From an uncultured Oscillospiraceae bacterium (GTDB lineage: Bacteria > Bacillota > Clostridia > Oscillospirales > Ruminococcaceae): 64,000 nucleotides of DNA. The notes below the pieces were generated by a model. That model was not told the origin of the DNA and did no database searches. It worked only from the letters and a program-made list of their open reading frames with translations. Position 1 is the stretch's first letter. Each line of letters begins with the position of its first letter. The DNA is taken from the NCBI GenBank assembly GCA_934446355.1, contig CAKSEC010000005.1, forward strand, positions 1 through 64,000, given 5' to 3'. Positions 40,197 through 48,951 of this stretch are shown one piece after another. The position numbers were made by a program, and so were the translations under genes.

Positions 40197-41900
40197 TCAG
40201 TGATTCCTGAACCAGTTCCTTATCCATGCGCCGGACTGCGAATAATCGCTGTCGCTCCAGTTTCCGTCAGCCTTTGCGGATGATTTGAAGCTTGACGAGG
40301 ATTCGTCCTTGTTTGCAAGATTCCAGTTGCAGTAGCTTATCCCGTATTTATCGAGCAGGCTGAGCCATTTCTCGGTCTGACCGAAATCATTTGCGCCGTT
40401 GCCTGAAGCGTCGCAGCAGCCAAACTCAGAAACGAATATCGGAAGTCCGGACTTTACGCATTTTTCCGCACGATCTCTCAGCCAGTCGGTATGTGTTGCG
40501 GCATAGAAATGCAGCGCATACATCACATTTTCCTCGTCGAGCGGGTCGGCGAGCGCTTGGTCGATATCCTGACTCCACGTGGGCGTTCCGACGATAATAA
40601 CGGCGTCGCTGTCGTTCTTTCTGATAACGGGTATGACCTTTTCGGCGTACGGCTTTATTTTTCCGCTCCATGAAACATCGCCGTTAGGCTCGTTGACTAT
40701 CTCGTAAATGATGTTGGGGTAGTCCGCGTATTTTTTCGATACACTGTCGAAGAACTCAATAGCGGCGTCCGTGTAGGGATTGGGGTCGCCGGGATTCAGC
40801 ACGTGCCAGTCGATTATCACGTACATACCAAGCTGAATGCACAGGTCTACGCCCTTATCAAGAAGCTTTCTGCTGCCGTCCTTGTTCTGCATATAGCACT
40901 GACCGTTGCCCCATTCGTCAACGTACATCGCCATACGAACGACATTAGTGTTCCAGTCGTCACGCAGCGTACGGAAAGCGTTCTCGTTCACGAAATCAGG
41001 GAACCATGTAATGCCGTGAGTGCTCATTCCTCTCAGCTGATAAGCGTTTCCGTTCTCGTCGATAAGCTGGCTGCCCTTTACTGAAAGCTGTCCGTGAGCT
41101 GCAACGGGGGTCGTGCCCTCTGGGTCTTCGGGAGCGGGCGGCGCTGTCTGCGCGGTAGTTCCGGAGGTTTGAGCCTGCGAGTTATTGTCGCCGCTTCCCT
41201 GAGTATTATCGCCGAAGCTGCTGCCCGCCTGAGTGCCGTTCACACGAATGTCGGACGGCGTGAAATCGCCGGTGAATGAGCAGTTAAAACCGAAGCCTGC
41301 ACTGCCGCCGTTTTTCAGGTCGCCGTTATAGCTTTCGTTCACGACCTGAAGCGTGCTTCCGCTTATCGTGAAAAGACCGTTCCATGAAGCGATTATCTTG
41401 AAGTCCTGCGGCAGCCCGCCGACTGTGACTGTCCAGCCGCTGACGTCCGAACCGGTGGAATTGGTGATGCTCACTTCGTATCCAACGCAGGTCTTGCCAC
41501 CTTCCTCCCACTGATTCGTGGCGTTCCATACTACGTTGAAATCAGACGGAGTGCTCTGCGCTGCGGAGGAGGTGTCCTCAACAGGTTCACTGGAAGTGCT
41601 GCTTACTGGATCGGGCGTACTGCTGGCAGTAGTCCCAGCGCTGATTGCGGAGGTCTGGCTTTCTGCTGCGGAACTGGACGCGGTGTCAGATGGGCTTTCA
41701 GTGCCGCTCTCTGGTTCAGACTGCTCTGCCGGAGAAGTCACGCAAAACGGGGAAGATGACGCAGTGCTTACCGAGATGGAACCGCCGCTTTCCGAGATGG
41801 AACTGCTTTCTGCGGGAGATTCTATTTGCTCTCCGGCACAGCCGCACAGCATTGAAGCGCACAGCAATGCGCTGAGCAGCGCCTTTAGTTTCTTTTTCAT
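40197..41900 (-). CDS. Secreted endoglucanase lipoprotein, CBM2-GH5 (subfamily 2-like)
   Basis: 567 residues. Lipoprotein signal peptide with lipid-attached Cys21 (SMLCGC), a Ser/Thr/Glu/Pro-rich linker to about 118, a family 2-like cellulose-binding module (about 119-228), a second linker, then a GH5_2-type catalytic domain (about 268-565) with acid/base E404 (YEIVNEPNG) and nucleophile E492 (FVSEFGCC). It cuts beta-1,4-glucan at the cell surface. AAAGGA lies eight bases before the start. With the GH5_1 enzyme at 17750 it points to a non-cellulosomal, cell-anchored cellulose strategy, since neither has a dockerin. Confidence 0.93.
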   Translation of the reverse strand: MKKKLKALLSALLCASMLCGCAGEQIESPAESSSISESGGSISVSTASSSPFCVTSPAEQSEPESGTESPSDTASSSAAESQTSAISAGTTASSTPDPVSSTSSEPVEDTSSAAQSTPSDFNVVWNATNQWEEGGKTCVGYEVSITNSTGSDVSGWTVTVGGLPQDFKIIASWNGLFTISGSTLQVVNESYNGDLKNGGSAGFGFNCSFTGDFTPSDIRVNGTQAGSSFGDNTQGSGDNNSQAQTSGTTAQTAPPAPEDPEGTTPVAAHGQLSVKGSQLIDENGNAYQLRGMSTHGITWFPDFVNENAFRTLRDDWNTNVVRMAMYVDEWGNGQCYMQNKDGSRKLLDKGVDLCIQLGMYVIIDWHVLNPGDPNPYTDAAIEFFDSVSKKYADYPNIIYEIVNEPNGDVSWSGKIKPYAEKVIPVIRKNDSDAVIIVGTPTWSQDIDQALADPLDEENVMYALHFYAATHTDWLRDRAEKCVKSGLPIFVSEFGCCDASGNGANDFGQTEKWLSLLDKYGISYCNWNLANKDESSSSFKSSAKADGNWSDSDYSQSGAWIRNWFRNH

Positions 41901-41936
41901 AGAACATATCCTTTCTTGCCAAAATACTTTAACTAA

Positions 41937-41965
41937 ATTATATCATGATTCAGCGGAAAAATCAA
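41937..41965 (-). promoter_or_regulatory. Promoter of the CBM2-GH5 lipoprotein gene
   Basis: Read leftwards: TTGATT (41960-41965), 17-bp spacer, TATAAT (41937-41942). Confidence 0.75.
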
Positions 41966-41979
41966 CCTGTATAGAAAAG

Positions 41980-42014
41980 CAGCTTGTTGAAAAATTCTAT
42001 AACCAGACTGGCGA
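41980..42014. repeat. Possible remnant of the structured repeat family
   Basis: CAGCTTGTTGAAAAAT matches the reverse complement of the right end of copy B, and CCAGACTGGCGA a little further on matches the next conserved block. The rest of the element is missing. Confidence 0.4.
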
Positions 42015-42080
42015 TTTTTTTGCCCGCAGAATCGAAAAATGCAAAATATATATTGAAATGTGAAGAAAAATGTGATATCA

Positions 42081-42086
42081 TATAAT
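42081..42086 (+). promoter_or_regulatory. -10 box of carB
   Basis: TATAAT at 42081-42086 lies 63 bases before carB. A matching -35 box at the right spacing is weak, so the promoter may be regulated. Confidence 0.45.
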
Positions 42087-42149
42087 AGATATATCTGCGT
42101 TTAGAGCAGAATAATTTATCGTACCAAGTACGGGTAAGGGAGTAACAAA

Positions 42150-45100
42150 ATGCCAAAGAAACAGGATATCAACAAGATCCTTATAATCGGCTCAGGTCCT
42201 ATCATTATCGGACAGGCGTGCGAGTTCGACTATTCGGGAACACAGGCGTGCAAGGCACTCAGAAAGCTGGGTTATCAGATAGTTCTGGTAAACTCGAATC
42301 CGGCGACCATCATGACAGACCCTGATGTTGCAGACATCACCTATATTGAGCCGCTCAATGTGGACAGGCTCACCCAGATAATCGAGAAAGAGCGTCCTGA
42401 CGCACTGCTGCCGAACCTCGGCGGTCAGTCAGGTCTAAACCTCTGCTCTGAACTGAGCGAGGCTGGCGTGCTTGAAAAGTACCACGTGCAGGTAATAGGC
42501 GTGCAGGTAGATGCCATCGAAAGAGGCGAGGACCGCATAGAGTTCAAGCACACCATGCAGAAGCTTGGCATTGAAATGCCGAGAAGCGAGGTAGCTTATT
42601 CAGTAGAAGAAGCTGTAAAGATAGCCGAGCAGCTTAAATACCCCGTCGTGCTCAGACCCGCTTACACCATGGGCGGCGCAGGCGGCGGCATGGTATACAA
42701 TGTCGATGAACTGAAGGTAGTATGCGCACGTGGACTACAGGCAAGCCTTGTGGGTCAGGTTCTGGTCGAGGAGTGTATCAGCGGCTGGGAGGAACTTGAA
42801 CTTGAGGTAGTTCGTGACGCAAACGACAACGTAATTACCGTGTGCTTCATTGAGAACATCGACCCCATCGGTGTTCACACCGGCGATTCTTTCTGCTCTG
42901 CGCCCATGCTGACCATCAGCGAGGACGTTCAGAAGAAGCTGCAGGAATATTCTTACAGGATAGTCAAGGCGATAGAGGTAATAGGCGGCTGCAACTGTCA
43001 GTTCGCACACGACCCCGTTTCCGGCAGAATCGTTGTGATCGAGATAAATCCGAGAACTTCACGATCCTCTGCGCTGGCTTCCAAGGCTACCGGCTTCCCG
43101 ATAGCACTGGTTTCCGCTATGCTTGCCTGTGGTCTTACGCTTGACGAGATCCCCTGCGGAAAGTACGGCACACTGGATAAGTATGTTCCCGGCGGCGATT
43201 ATGTTGTTATCAAGTTTGCAAGATGGGCTTTTGAGAAGTTCAAGGGCGCAGAGGACAAGCTTGGCACTCAGATGAAGGCAGTCGGCGAGGTAATGAGTAT
43301 CGGCAAGACTTACAAGGAGGCGTTCCAGAAAGCTATTCGCTCCCTTGAAACGGGCAGATACGGTCTTGGCTTTGCAAAGGACTTCAACAAGCTGACAAAG
43401 GACGAGCTTCTTGCAAAGCTAAGATTCCCGACCAGCGAGCGTCAGTTCATAATATATGAGGCGCTGCGCAAGGGTGCGACTATCGAGGAGATATACCAGC
43501 TTACGAAGATAAAGCACTGGTTCCTGCAGCAGATGTTAGAACTTGTTGAGGAAGAAAACAAGCTGATTGAAATGAAGGGCAGCGTTCCCGCAAAGGATAT
43601 TCTCAAACAGGCAAAGCTGGACGGTTTCAGCGACAGATATCTCAGCCAGCTGCTTGACGTCAGCGAGGACAAGGTACGCAGCACGCGCCTTGAATACGGC
43701 ATTCGTGAGGCTTGGGAGGGCGTTCATGTCAGCGGCACAGAGGATGCGGCTTACTATTTCTCGACCTACCATGACGAAAAGGACACAAGTCCTGTCAGCG
43801 ACAAGCCGAAAATAATGATACTCGGCGGCGGTCCTAACAGAATAGGTCAGGGTATCGAGTTCGACTATTGCTGCGTTCATGCGGCTCTTGCACTGAAGAA
43901 GCTGGGCTTCGAGTCTATCATCGTGAACTGCAACCCTGAAACGGTTTCGACCGACTATGATACTTCGGATAAGCTGTATTTCGAGCCGCTGACCCTTGAG
44001 GACGTACTCAGCATTCACGAAAAGGAAAAGCCAGTCGGAGTTATCGCACAGTTTGGCGGTCAGACGCCGCTGAATCTCGCAGGCGACCTCAAAAAGAACG
44101 GCGTGAACATCTTAGGCACAAGCCCTGAAACTATCGACCTCGCAGAGGACAGAGACCACTTCCGTGCGATGATGGAGAAGCTTAATATACCCATGCCGGA
44201 ATCCGGAATGGCTGTCAATGTTGACGAGGCTCTTGAAATAGCTAACCGTATCGGCTATCCCGTAATGGTTCGTCCGTCCTATGTTCTCGGCGGCAGAGGC
44301 ATGGAGATAGTTCACGACGACGAGATGATGAAAGTCTATATGGCTGCGGCAGTCGGCGTAACTCCCGACAGACCCATACTCATCGACCGCTTCCTGAATC
44401 ATGCTACCGAGTGCGAGGCTGACGCAATATCCGACGGCACGAACTGCTTCGTTCCTGCTGTAATGGAGCATATCGAGCTTGCCGGCGTTCATTCAGGCGA
44501 TTCTGCGTGCATTCTGCCCAGCAAAAATCTGACAGAGAAGCAGGTCGCAACTATCAAGGATTACACGCGCCGCATTGCCGTTGAGATGAACGTTTGCGGT
44601 CTGATGAATATGCAGTATGCCATAGAGGGCGACACTGTATATGTTCTTGAAGCAAATCCCCGTGCGTCCAGAACCGTTCCGCTCGTATCAAAGGTATGCA
44701 GCATTAACATGGTTCAGATAGCAACGCAGATAATCACCTCCTCCATCACCGGAAAGCCCAGCCCCGTGCCGGAACTCCGTGACCGCAAGATAAATCACTA
44801 CGGCGTCAAGGAGGCTGTATTCCCGTTCAATATGTTCCCTGAGGTAGACCCCGTGCTCGGTCCTGAAATGCGCTCCACCGGCGAGGTGCTGGGTATTTCT
44901 CCGTCATTCGGCGAGGCTTACTACAAGGCTGAGGAAGCAACACGCACAAAGCTTCCGTCCGAGGGTACTGTTCTGCTGAGCGTATGTGACAGAGATAAGC
45001 CGGAACTTCTGGAAGTCGCAAATGCGTTCAACAGCCTTGGCTTCAAGATACTTGCAACAGGCAAGAGTTATGAGATGATAAAGGAAGCCGGAATACCTGC

Positions 45101-45380
45101 AGAGCGCATATTCAAGCTTTACGAGGGCAGACCCAATATCGCCGACCAGATAGCTAACGGCGAGATCCAGCTTATTATCAACACTCCAGCCGGCAAGGAC
45201 AGCGTAACTGACGACAGCTACATCAGAAAGGCAGCTATCAAGCATCGTGTGCCGTATATCACGACTATGGCGGCAGCAAAGGCAAGCGCAGAGGGTATCC
45301 GTGCAATAAAGGAGAACACTCATTTTGGCGTTAAGTCGCTGCAGGAACACCACGCAGAGTGCGTGATAATCGACGGCTGA
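42150..45380 (+). CDS. carB: Carbamoyl-phosphate synthase large subunit
   Basis: 1076 residues, the full length for CarB. Two homologous ATP-grasp halves are visible: the first from IGSGPIIIGQACEFDYSGTQ with the GGAGGGM loop, the second from GGGPNRIGQGIEFDYCCVHA with SYVLGGRGME. A C-terminal methylglyoxal-synthase-like allosteric domain follows (about 935-1076, KILATGKSYEMIKEAGI to TNIT-type end). It makes carbamoyl phosphate from bicarbonate, ammonia (from CarA) and two ATP, for arginine and pyrimidines. AAGGGAG precedes the start. The small subunit gene carA is not next to it in this window. Confidence 0.97.
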   Translation: MPKKQDINKILIIGSGPIIIGQACEFDYSGTQACKALRKLGYQIVLVNSNPATIMTDPDVADITYIEPLNVDRLTQIIEKERPDALLPNLGGQSGLNLCSELSEAGVLEKYHVQVIGVQVDAIERGEDRIEFKHTMQKLGIEMPRSEVAYSVEEAVKIAEQLKYPVVLRPAYTMGGAGGGMVYNVDELKVVCARGLQASLVGQVLVEECISGWEELELEVVRDANDNVITVCFIENIDPIGVHTGDSFCSAPMLTISEDVQKKLQEYSYRIVKAIEVIGGCNCQFAHDPVSGRIVVIEINPRTSRSSALASKATGFPIALVSAMLACGLTLDEIPCGKYGTLDKYVPGGDYVVIKFARWAFEKFKGAEDKLGTQMKAVGEVMSIGKTYKEAFQKAIRSLETGRYGLGFAKDFNKLTKDELLAKLRFPTSERQFIIYEALRKGATIEEIYQLTKIKHWFLQQMLELVEEENKLIEMKGSVPAKDILKQAKLDGFSDRYLSQLLDVSEDKVRSTRLEYGIREAWEGVHVSGTEDAAYYFSTYHDEKDTSPVSDKPKIMILGGGPNRIGQGIEFDYCCVHAALALKKLGFESIIVNCNPETVSTDYDTSDKLYFEPLTLEDVLSIHEKEKPVGVIAQFGGQTPLNLAGDLKKNGVNILGTSPETIDLAEDRDHFRAMMEKLNIPMPESGMAVNVDEALEIANRIGYPVMVRPSYVLGGRGMEIVHDDEMMKVYMAAAVGVTPDRPILIDRFLNHATECEADAISDGTNCFVPAVMEHIELAGVHSGDSACILPSKNLTEKQVATIKDYTRRIAVEMNVCGLMNMQYAIEGDTVYVLEANPRASRTVPLVSKVCSINMVQIATQIITSSITGKPSPVPELRDRKINHYGVKEAVFPFNMFPEVDPVLGPEMRSTGEVLGISPSFGEAYYKAEEATRTKLPSEGTVLLSVCDRDKPELLEVANAFNSLGFKILATGKSYEMIKEAGIPAERIFKLYEGRPNIADQIANGEIQLIINTPAGKDSVTDDSYIRKAAIKHRVPYITTMAAAKASAEGIRAIKENTHFGVKSLQEHHAECVIIDG

Positions 45381-45406
45381 TTTGATCAGATCGTGTGAAT
45401 AACGAT

Positions 45407-45450
45407 CCCCTTTGCATCTGGCTTTATTGAGCCATTTGTAAGGGGGAATC
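45407..45450 (+). terminator. Terminator after carB
   Basis: An interrupted hairpin: CCCCTT at 45407-45412 with AAGGGG near 45440-45445, enclosing TGGCT/AGCCA, followed by AATCTTTATT. Moderate strength. Confidence 0.55.
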
Positions 45451-45488
45451 TTTATTCGGCTTTATATCTACTCTAGCATAACGAGCAG

Positions 45489-45666
45489 ACCGAGATTTTT
45501 CGGTTTTGCGCAGCAAAATGCCTGCCCCACTCCGGGGCAGGCAAGAAAAATCGGAAGTTTTGACTGCGATTGTTCTCGCAGTCAAAACTCTGCAAAACGA
45601 CCGTTCCACTCCGGAACGGTCGAGAAAAATCGGATGTTTTGGTTGCGGTTGTTCCCGCAACCAAAA
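45489..45666 (-). ncRNA. Tandem hairpin array downstream of tRNA-Leu
   Basis: Two 79-nt modules. Module 1: 30-nt hairpin 45637-45666 (12-bp stem TTTTGGTTGCGG, loop GGAACAA-like), linker, 23-nt hairpin 45599-45621 (9-bp stem GACCGTTCC, loop GGAGT). Module 2: 30-nt hairpin 45558-45587 (stem TTTTGACTGCGA), linker, 23-nt hairpin 45520-45542 (stem GCCTGCCCC, same loop GGAGT). Linkers (CCGATTTTTCT) and loops are kept while paired stem bases change together. A smaller third hairpin pair ends at 45489. Given the tRNA promoter, it should be transcribed leftwards after the tRNA. Function not known. Confidence 0.65.
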
Positions 45667-45669
45667 CTT

Positions 45670-45756
45670 TGGTGCCGCTGACCGGACTTGAACCGGTATG
45701 GTATTTCTACCGAGGGATTTTAAGTCCCTTGTGTCTGCCGATTTCACCACAGCGGC
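45670..45756 (-). tRNA. tRNA-Leu (anticodon UAA), CCA encoded
   Basis: Read leftwards from GCCGCTG at 45756: acceptor stem, D-arm, anticodon stem-loop GGGACTTAAAATCCC with anticodon TAA, a long variable arm (CGGTAGAAATACC) as in class II tRNAs, T-arm GGTTCAAGTCC, and CAGCGGC A CCA at the end. All stems close. It is about 84 nt plus CCA and stands alone, with its own promoter and the hairpin array directly behind it. Confidence 0.95.
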
Positions 45757-45815
45757 GTGTAATACTGATGGGCGTCAGCGTTCTGAGTGCCAACAAGCAT
45801 ATACACACTACATTT

Positions 45816-45844
45816 ATTATATCATATGATACGCCAAAAGTCAA
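45816..45844 (-). promoter_or_regulatory. Promoter of tRNA-Leu
   Basis: Read leftwards: TTGACT (45839-45844), 17-bp spacer, TATAAT (45816-45821). The stretch 45845-45975 between it and the hsp20 control region holds no gene that I can see. Confidence 0.75.
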
Positions 45845-45979
45845 TACTTTCTGAAGAAAATTCTGCTAGATTCAAGCCTGACTTATATAATGAGCACTTC
45901 ATGACCGCCGTATCGTATTTCCTAGCTACCCAGTGGGAATTGTGAAAACTGTGTGAACTTTGTGACATTTTAAGGAAAA

Positions 45980-46006
45980 CTAGCACTCTCCCCTTGACAG
46001 TGCTAA
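45980..46006. promoter_or_regulatory. CIRCE-like HrcA operator
   Basis: CTAGCACTC, nine bases, then CAGTGCTAA: the TTAGCACTC-N9-GAGTGCTAA pattern with one change in each arm. It overlaps the -35 box of the hsp20 promoter, as expected for HrcA repression. Confidence 0.8.
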
Positions 46007-46022
46007 AAAGTTGTGCTATAAT
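45994..46022 (+). promoter_or_regulatory. Promoter of hsp20
   Basis: TTGACA (45994-45999), 17-bp spacer, TATAAT (46017-46022). The transcript has a leader of over 110 bases with a GGGA/TCCC hairpin. Confidence 0.85.
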
Positions 46023-46141
46023 ATAGTCAGAACAAAGGAAGAGAGATAAAAAGGGACGATATCCCGAAAGACCCTCGCCCGAAGTTCACAGAAATAAATT
46101 TTCAGCGCAGACCCAAGAACCTGCGAAAGGAGTAATGACTT

Positions 46142-46552
46142 ATGTTAATGCCCAGCATCAGAAACAATGTATTTGACGATTTCTTTGGTTCACCGTTCTT
46201 CACCAGAAGCGAACCGAACATGATGAAAACCGATATAAAAGAGCACGACGGCGGCTATGAGCTGACAGTTGACCTGCCCGGCGTCAATAAAGAGGACATC
46301 AAGGCAGAACTTAACGACGGCTACCTGACCATCAGTGCCGAGAGCAGCAGCTCAAAGGACGAGAAGGACGAAAAGGGCAAGTATATCTGCCGTGAGCGTT
46401 ATTCCGGTTCTTACAGCAGAAGCTTCTATGTCGGCGACGCAGTGACCGAGGAGGACATTACCGCTAAATTTGAAAACGGTACTTTGAAGCTGACTATCCC
46501 GAAGAAAGAGGCTCTTCCTGAGAAGCAGAACAAATATATAGCTATCGGCTGA
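46142..46552 (+). CDS. Hsp20/alpha-crystallin small heat-shock protein
   Basis: 136 residues: N-terminal MLMPSIRNNVFDDFFG, then the alpha-crystallin domain (about 30-130: MMKTDIKEHDGGYELTVDLPGV, GYLTISAE, GSYSRSFYVGDAV, FENGTLKLTIPKKE with the GxLxxxxPK motif). It holds unfolding proteins in the cytoplasm. AAAGGAG lies nine bases before ATG 46142; an ATG two codons later is possible. Control by HrcA through the CIRCE-like site is expected. A strong terminator follows. Confidence 0.93.
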   Translation: MLMPSIRNNVFDDFFGSPFFTRSEPNMMKTDIKEHDGGYELTVDLPGVNKEDIKAELNDGYLTISAESSSSKDEKDEKGKYICRERYSGSYSRSFYVGDAVTEEDITAKFENGTLKLTIPKKEALPEKQNKYIAIG

Positions 46553-46585
46553 TATTCGGTGCTTTCAATATGAACGCATAGACCG

Positions 46586-46621
46586 TGCGCCCCCTGCAAA
46601 CAAGCAGGGGGCGCATTTTTT
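46586..46621 (+). terminator. Terminator of hsp20
   Basis: TGCGCCCCCTGC (46586-46597) pairs with GCAGGGGGCGCA (46604-46615), followed by six T. Confidence 0.9.
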
Positions 46622-48098
46622 ATTCAGTGTCGTTCTTGCGTAAACGCAGGGATTGCTTCTGCGGCGGTTCAGCGGTCTGAGGTTCGATATACTCAGGCGC
46701 TTCAAACCAGAATGTGCTTCCCTTGCCGACAGTGCTGTCCGCACCGTATGCGAAGCCATGCTGCTCCAGCACGTTCTTTACTATCGAAAGACCTATGCCG
46801 CTTCCCATTTTCGCACGCTTGTGGGTCTTGTTGCGTTCGCTCACCTTATAATATCTGTCCCAAATGTACGGCAGATATTCCGGTGCGATTCCATCGCCGT
46901 GGTCGGTAACCTCAAAGCGCATCGTTCCCGGCTGCTTGCGGTAAAGCCTTACTATGACTGTGTTGTCGTCGCCGGTATATGTGACGGCGTTATTGATAAG
47001 GTTGTACACCACCTGTTCAAGCTTGGTGATGTCCGCATTTATCATTATTCCGTCCTCTGCCTGCAGGTCAATGATGATACCGTCGTTCTCTTTAAGTATA
47101 TCGAATCTTGATATCACGCCGGACAGCCTTTCAGACAGGTCGAATACCGACAGGTTCATTTCAGTAACGCCCGCCTGCAGCTTCGACAGGTCGAGAATAT
47201 CATTTACAAGCGAGGACAGGCGGTCTGTTTCGTCAATGATTATTTTCAGGTGCTTTTCCCGCTTTTCCGGATTGTTGCCGGAAAGGTCGCGTATCATCTC
47301 GGCGTACGCCTTTATCATCGTGAGCGGAGTCCGCAGGTCATGCGAGATGTTCGCCATAAGTTCACGCCGCAGATCGTCGGACTTAGCAATCTCTTTGGAA
47401 GCCTCCTGCAGCGTCGCTGCAAGCTGCTGTATCTCGTTGAAATCGTGCTCGTCGATGGCGGCGTCGAATTTACCCTGAGGAAGCGCCTTTGCGTGCTTGT
47501 TGATGTTGATTATCGGGTTAGTTATGCGGTTTGCAAAGAACGCCGAAATGAACAGCGTGAGCAGCATCATGATTATCGAAACGAACAAGAACTGTCGTCG
47601 GAATATCACCACAGTCGTGCCGACAGGCTGCATATAGCTGCAGATGAAAATGAACGCTTCGGGGGAATCCTTGCTGCCGATATATGCGCACATACTCAGC
47701 ACGGTGTTGTTTTCACGCTCGTCCCTGAATTTCTCATAGTGCACGCCGCTTTCAGACTCCAGAGCCGCCTGCTGATACGAGGTCTTGGGGAGCTGATACA
47801 GCGACTGGCTGCCGCCCAGATAGTCCACGGACGCCGTGAGGTACTGCGTGGATATCTCGACATACATCTTATTCTTGCGGGCTATCGAGGACACCATGCT
47901 CGTGAAATCGTCAGACGAGCCTATCGTCCAGCTTGCCTTGATGTACGCCATCGCTTCGGCTATCTCATAGGACTTCATCCACTCATAGAAGAACGGGAAG
48001 AAGGCTATCAGGAACACATATGCAAACACCAGCATCGCCACGACTATCGCTTCAAAGCGCAGCCAGACGTTGAATTTGATGCTTCTGAGGAATTTCAT
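46620..48098 (-). CDS. Membrane sensor histidine kinase (HAMP, HisKA, HATPase)
   Basis: 492 residues: membrane helix near 15-38, extracellular sensor (about 40-165), second helix (170-192), HAMP (ANRITNPIININKHAKALPQ), HisKA with phospho-acceptor in ANISHDLRTPLTMIKAYAEM, and HATPase with N box VYNLINNAVTYTG and G boxes DHGDGI and GSGIGLSIVK. The C-terminus is a basic/Gln tail. It overlaps its response regulator gene by one base. This is the standard PhoR/WalK-like layout; the signal is unknown. Confidence 0.93.
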   Translation of the reverse strand: MKFLRSIKFNVWLRFEAIVVAMLVFAYVFLIAFFPFFYEWMKSYEIAEAMAYIKASWTIGSSDDFTSMVSSIARKNKMYVEISTQYLTASVDYLGGSQSLYQLPKTSYQQAALESESGVHYEKFRDERENNTVLSMCAYIGSKDSPEAFIFICSYMQPVGTTVVIFRRQFLFVSIIMMLLTLFISAFFANRITNPIININKHAKALPQGKFDAAIDEHDFNEIQQLAATLQEASKEIAKSDDLRRELMANISHDLRTPLTMIKAYAEMIRDLSGNNPEKREKHLKIIIDETDRLSSLVNDILDLSKLQAGVTEMNLSVFDLSERLSGVISRFDILKENDGIIIDLQAEDGIMINADITKLEQVVYNLINNAVTYTGDDNTVIVRLYRKQPGTMRFEVTDHGDGIAPEYLPYIWDRYYKVSERNKTHKRAKMGSGIGLSIVKNVLEQHGFAYGADSTVGKGSTFWFEAPEYIEPQTAEPPQKQSLRLRKNDTE

Positions 48099-48781
48099 CA
48101 GTCTGCCTCGAACTTATAGCCCATTCCCCTAAGCGTCACGATGTAGTTGCGGTAAGGACCGAGATTGTTTCTGAGCATTTTGATGTGGGTATCTATCGTG
48201 CGGTCATCGCCGAAGAAATCGTATCCCCATACTTCTTCAAGAAGCTTGTTTCTTGTAAGGGCAATGTTCTTGTTTCTTACAAGATAGAACAGCAGGTCGT
48301 ATTCCTTAGGCGTGAGGTTCGCCTTTACGCCGTCGATGAACACATCTCTTGAGGTGAAGTTTATCTCAAGTCCGCCGAATTTTACTGTTTCCGGTGCAGG
48401 AGAGGCCGCCGTATGGGCAGAGGAATTGCGCTTTACTATCGCATTTACTCTCGCCATTACCTCTTTGGGCGAAAAAGGCTTAACGACGTAATCGTCAATG
48501 CCTATCTCAAAGCCGAAAAGCTTGTCGTATTCCTCGCCCCTTGCCGAAAGCATGAGCACTGGTATCTGCTTTATCTTGCGTATCTCCTTGCAGGCGGAAT
48601 AGCCGTCAAGCCTCGGCATCATCACGTCCATAATGATGATGTCATAATCGTTGTTCTTGACCATCTCGACTGCCTGCATTCCGTCACACGCTTCAGACAC
48701 CTGATGTCCCTCAAATTCTGCGTATTCCTTGATGACCTCTCTGATGTTTTCCTCGTCGTCCACAACAAGTATTCTGTACAT
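48098..48781 (-). CDS. OmpR/PhoB-family response regulator
   Basis: 227 residues: receiver (VVDDEENIREVIKEYAEFEG; phospho-acceptor in IIIMDVMMPRLDG; KPFSPKE) and winged-helix DNA-binding domain (LTPKEYDLLFYLVRNKNIALTRNKLLEEVWGYDFFGDDRTIDTHIKMLRNNLG). It is first in the two-gene unit with the kinase. A TATAAT box lies about 130 bases upstream but its -35 is not clear, so activation by another factor is possible. Confidence 0.93.
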   Translation of the reverse strand: MYRILVVDDEENIREVIKEYAEFEGHQVSEACDGMQAVEMVKNNDYDIIIMDVMMPRLDGYSACKEIRKIKQIPVLMLSARGEEYDKLFGFEIGIDDYVVKPFSPKEVMARVNAIVKRNSSAHTAASPAPETVKFGGLEINFTSRDVFIDGVKANLTPKEYDLLFYLVRNKNIALTRNKLLEEVWGYDFFGDDRTIDTHIKMLRNNLGPYRNYIVTLRGMGYKFEAD

Positions 48782-48846
48782 TACATCATCTCCTCGATAT
48801 TATTGACCTAACCGTTTCTTTTCACAATAGATTTTTCTGCTTAAAT

Positions 48847-48876
48847 CAGGCGTTCCCGTGAAATAAAGAACGCCTG
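48847..48876 (-). terminator. Possible terminator after the HATPase-protein gene
   Basis: CAGGCGTTC (48847-48855) pairs with GAACGCCTG (48868-48876). The T tract after it on the minus strand is poor, so it may only weaken read-through. Confidence 0.4.
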
Positions 48877-48951
48877 CAGAGCGTTTCCGCTCCCGTCTGC
48901 TGATATTATAATCCGCCGATATGACAGCGCTGTGAAAGAAGTCTGAATTTT

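Noticed and set aside
45489..45666. The tandem hairpins as a CRISPR array
   Set aside because: Only two modules, variable stems instead of identical repeats, and no cas genes.
45424..45750. A 108-codon frame covering tRNA-Leu and the hairpin array
   Set aside because: It reads through a tRNA gene and perfect stem-loops; this is a common spurious prediction at such loci.
46023..46141. Riboswitch or RNA thermometer in the long hsp20 leader
   Set aside because: Only a short GGGA/TCCC hairpin is visible and the ribosome site is not clearly paired.
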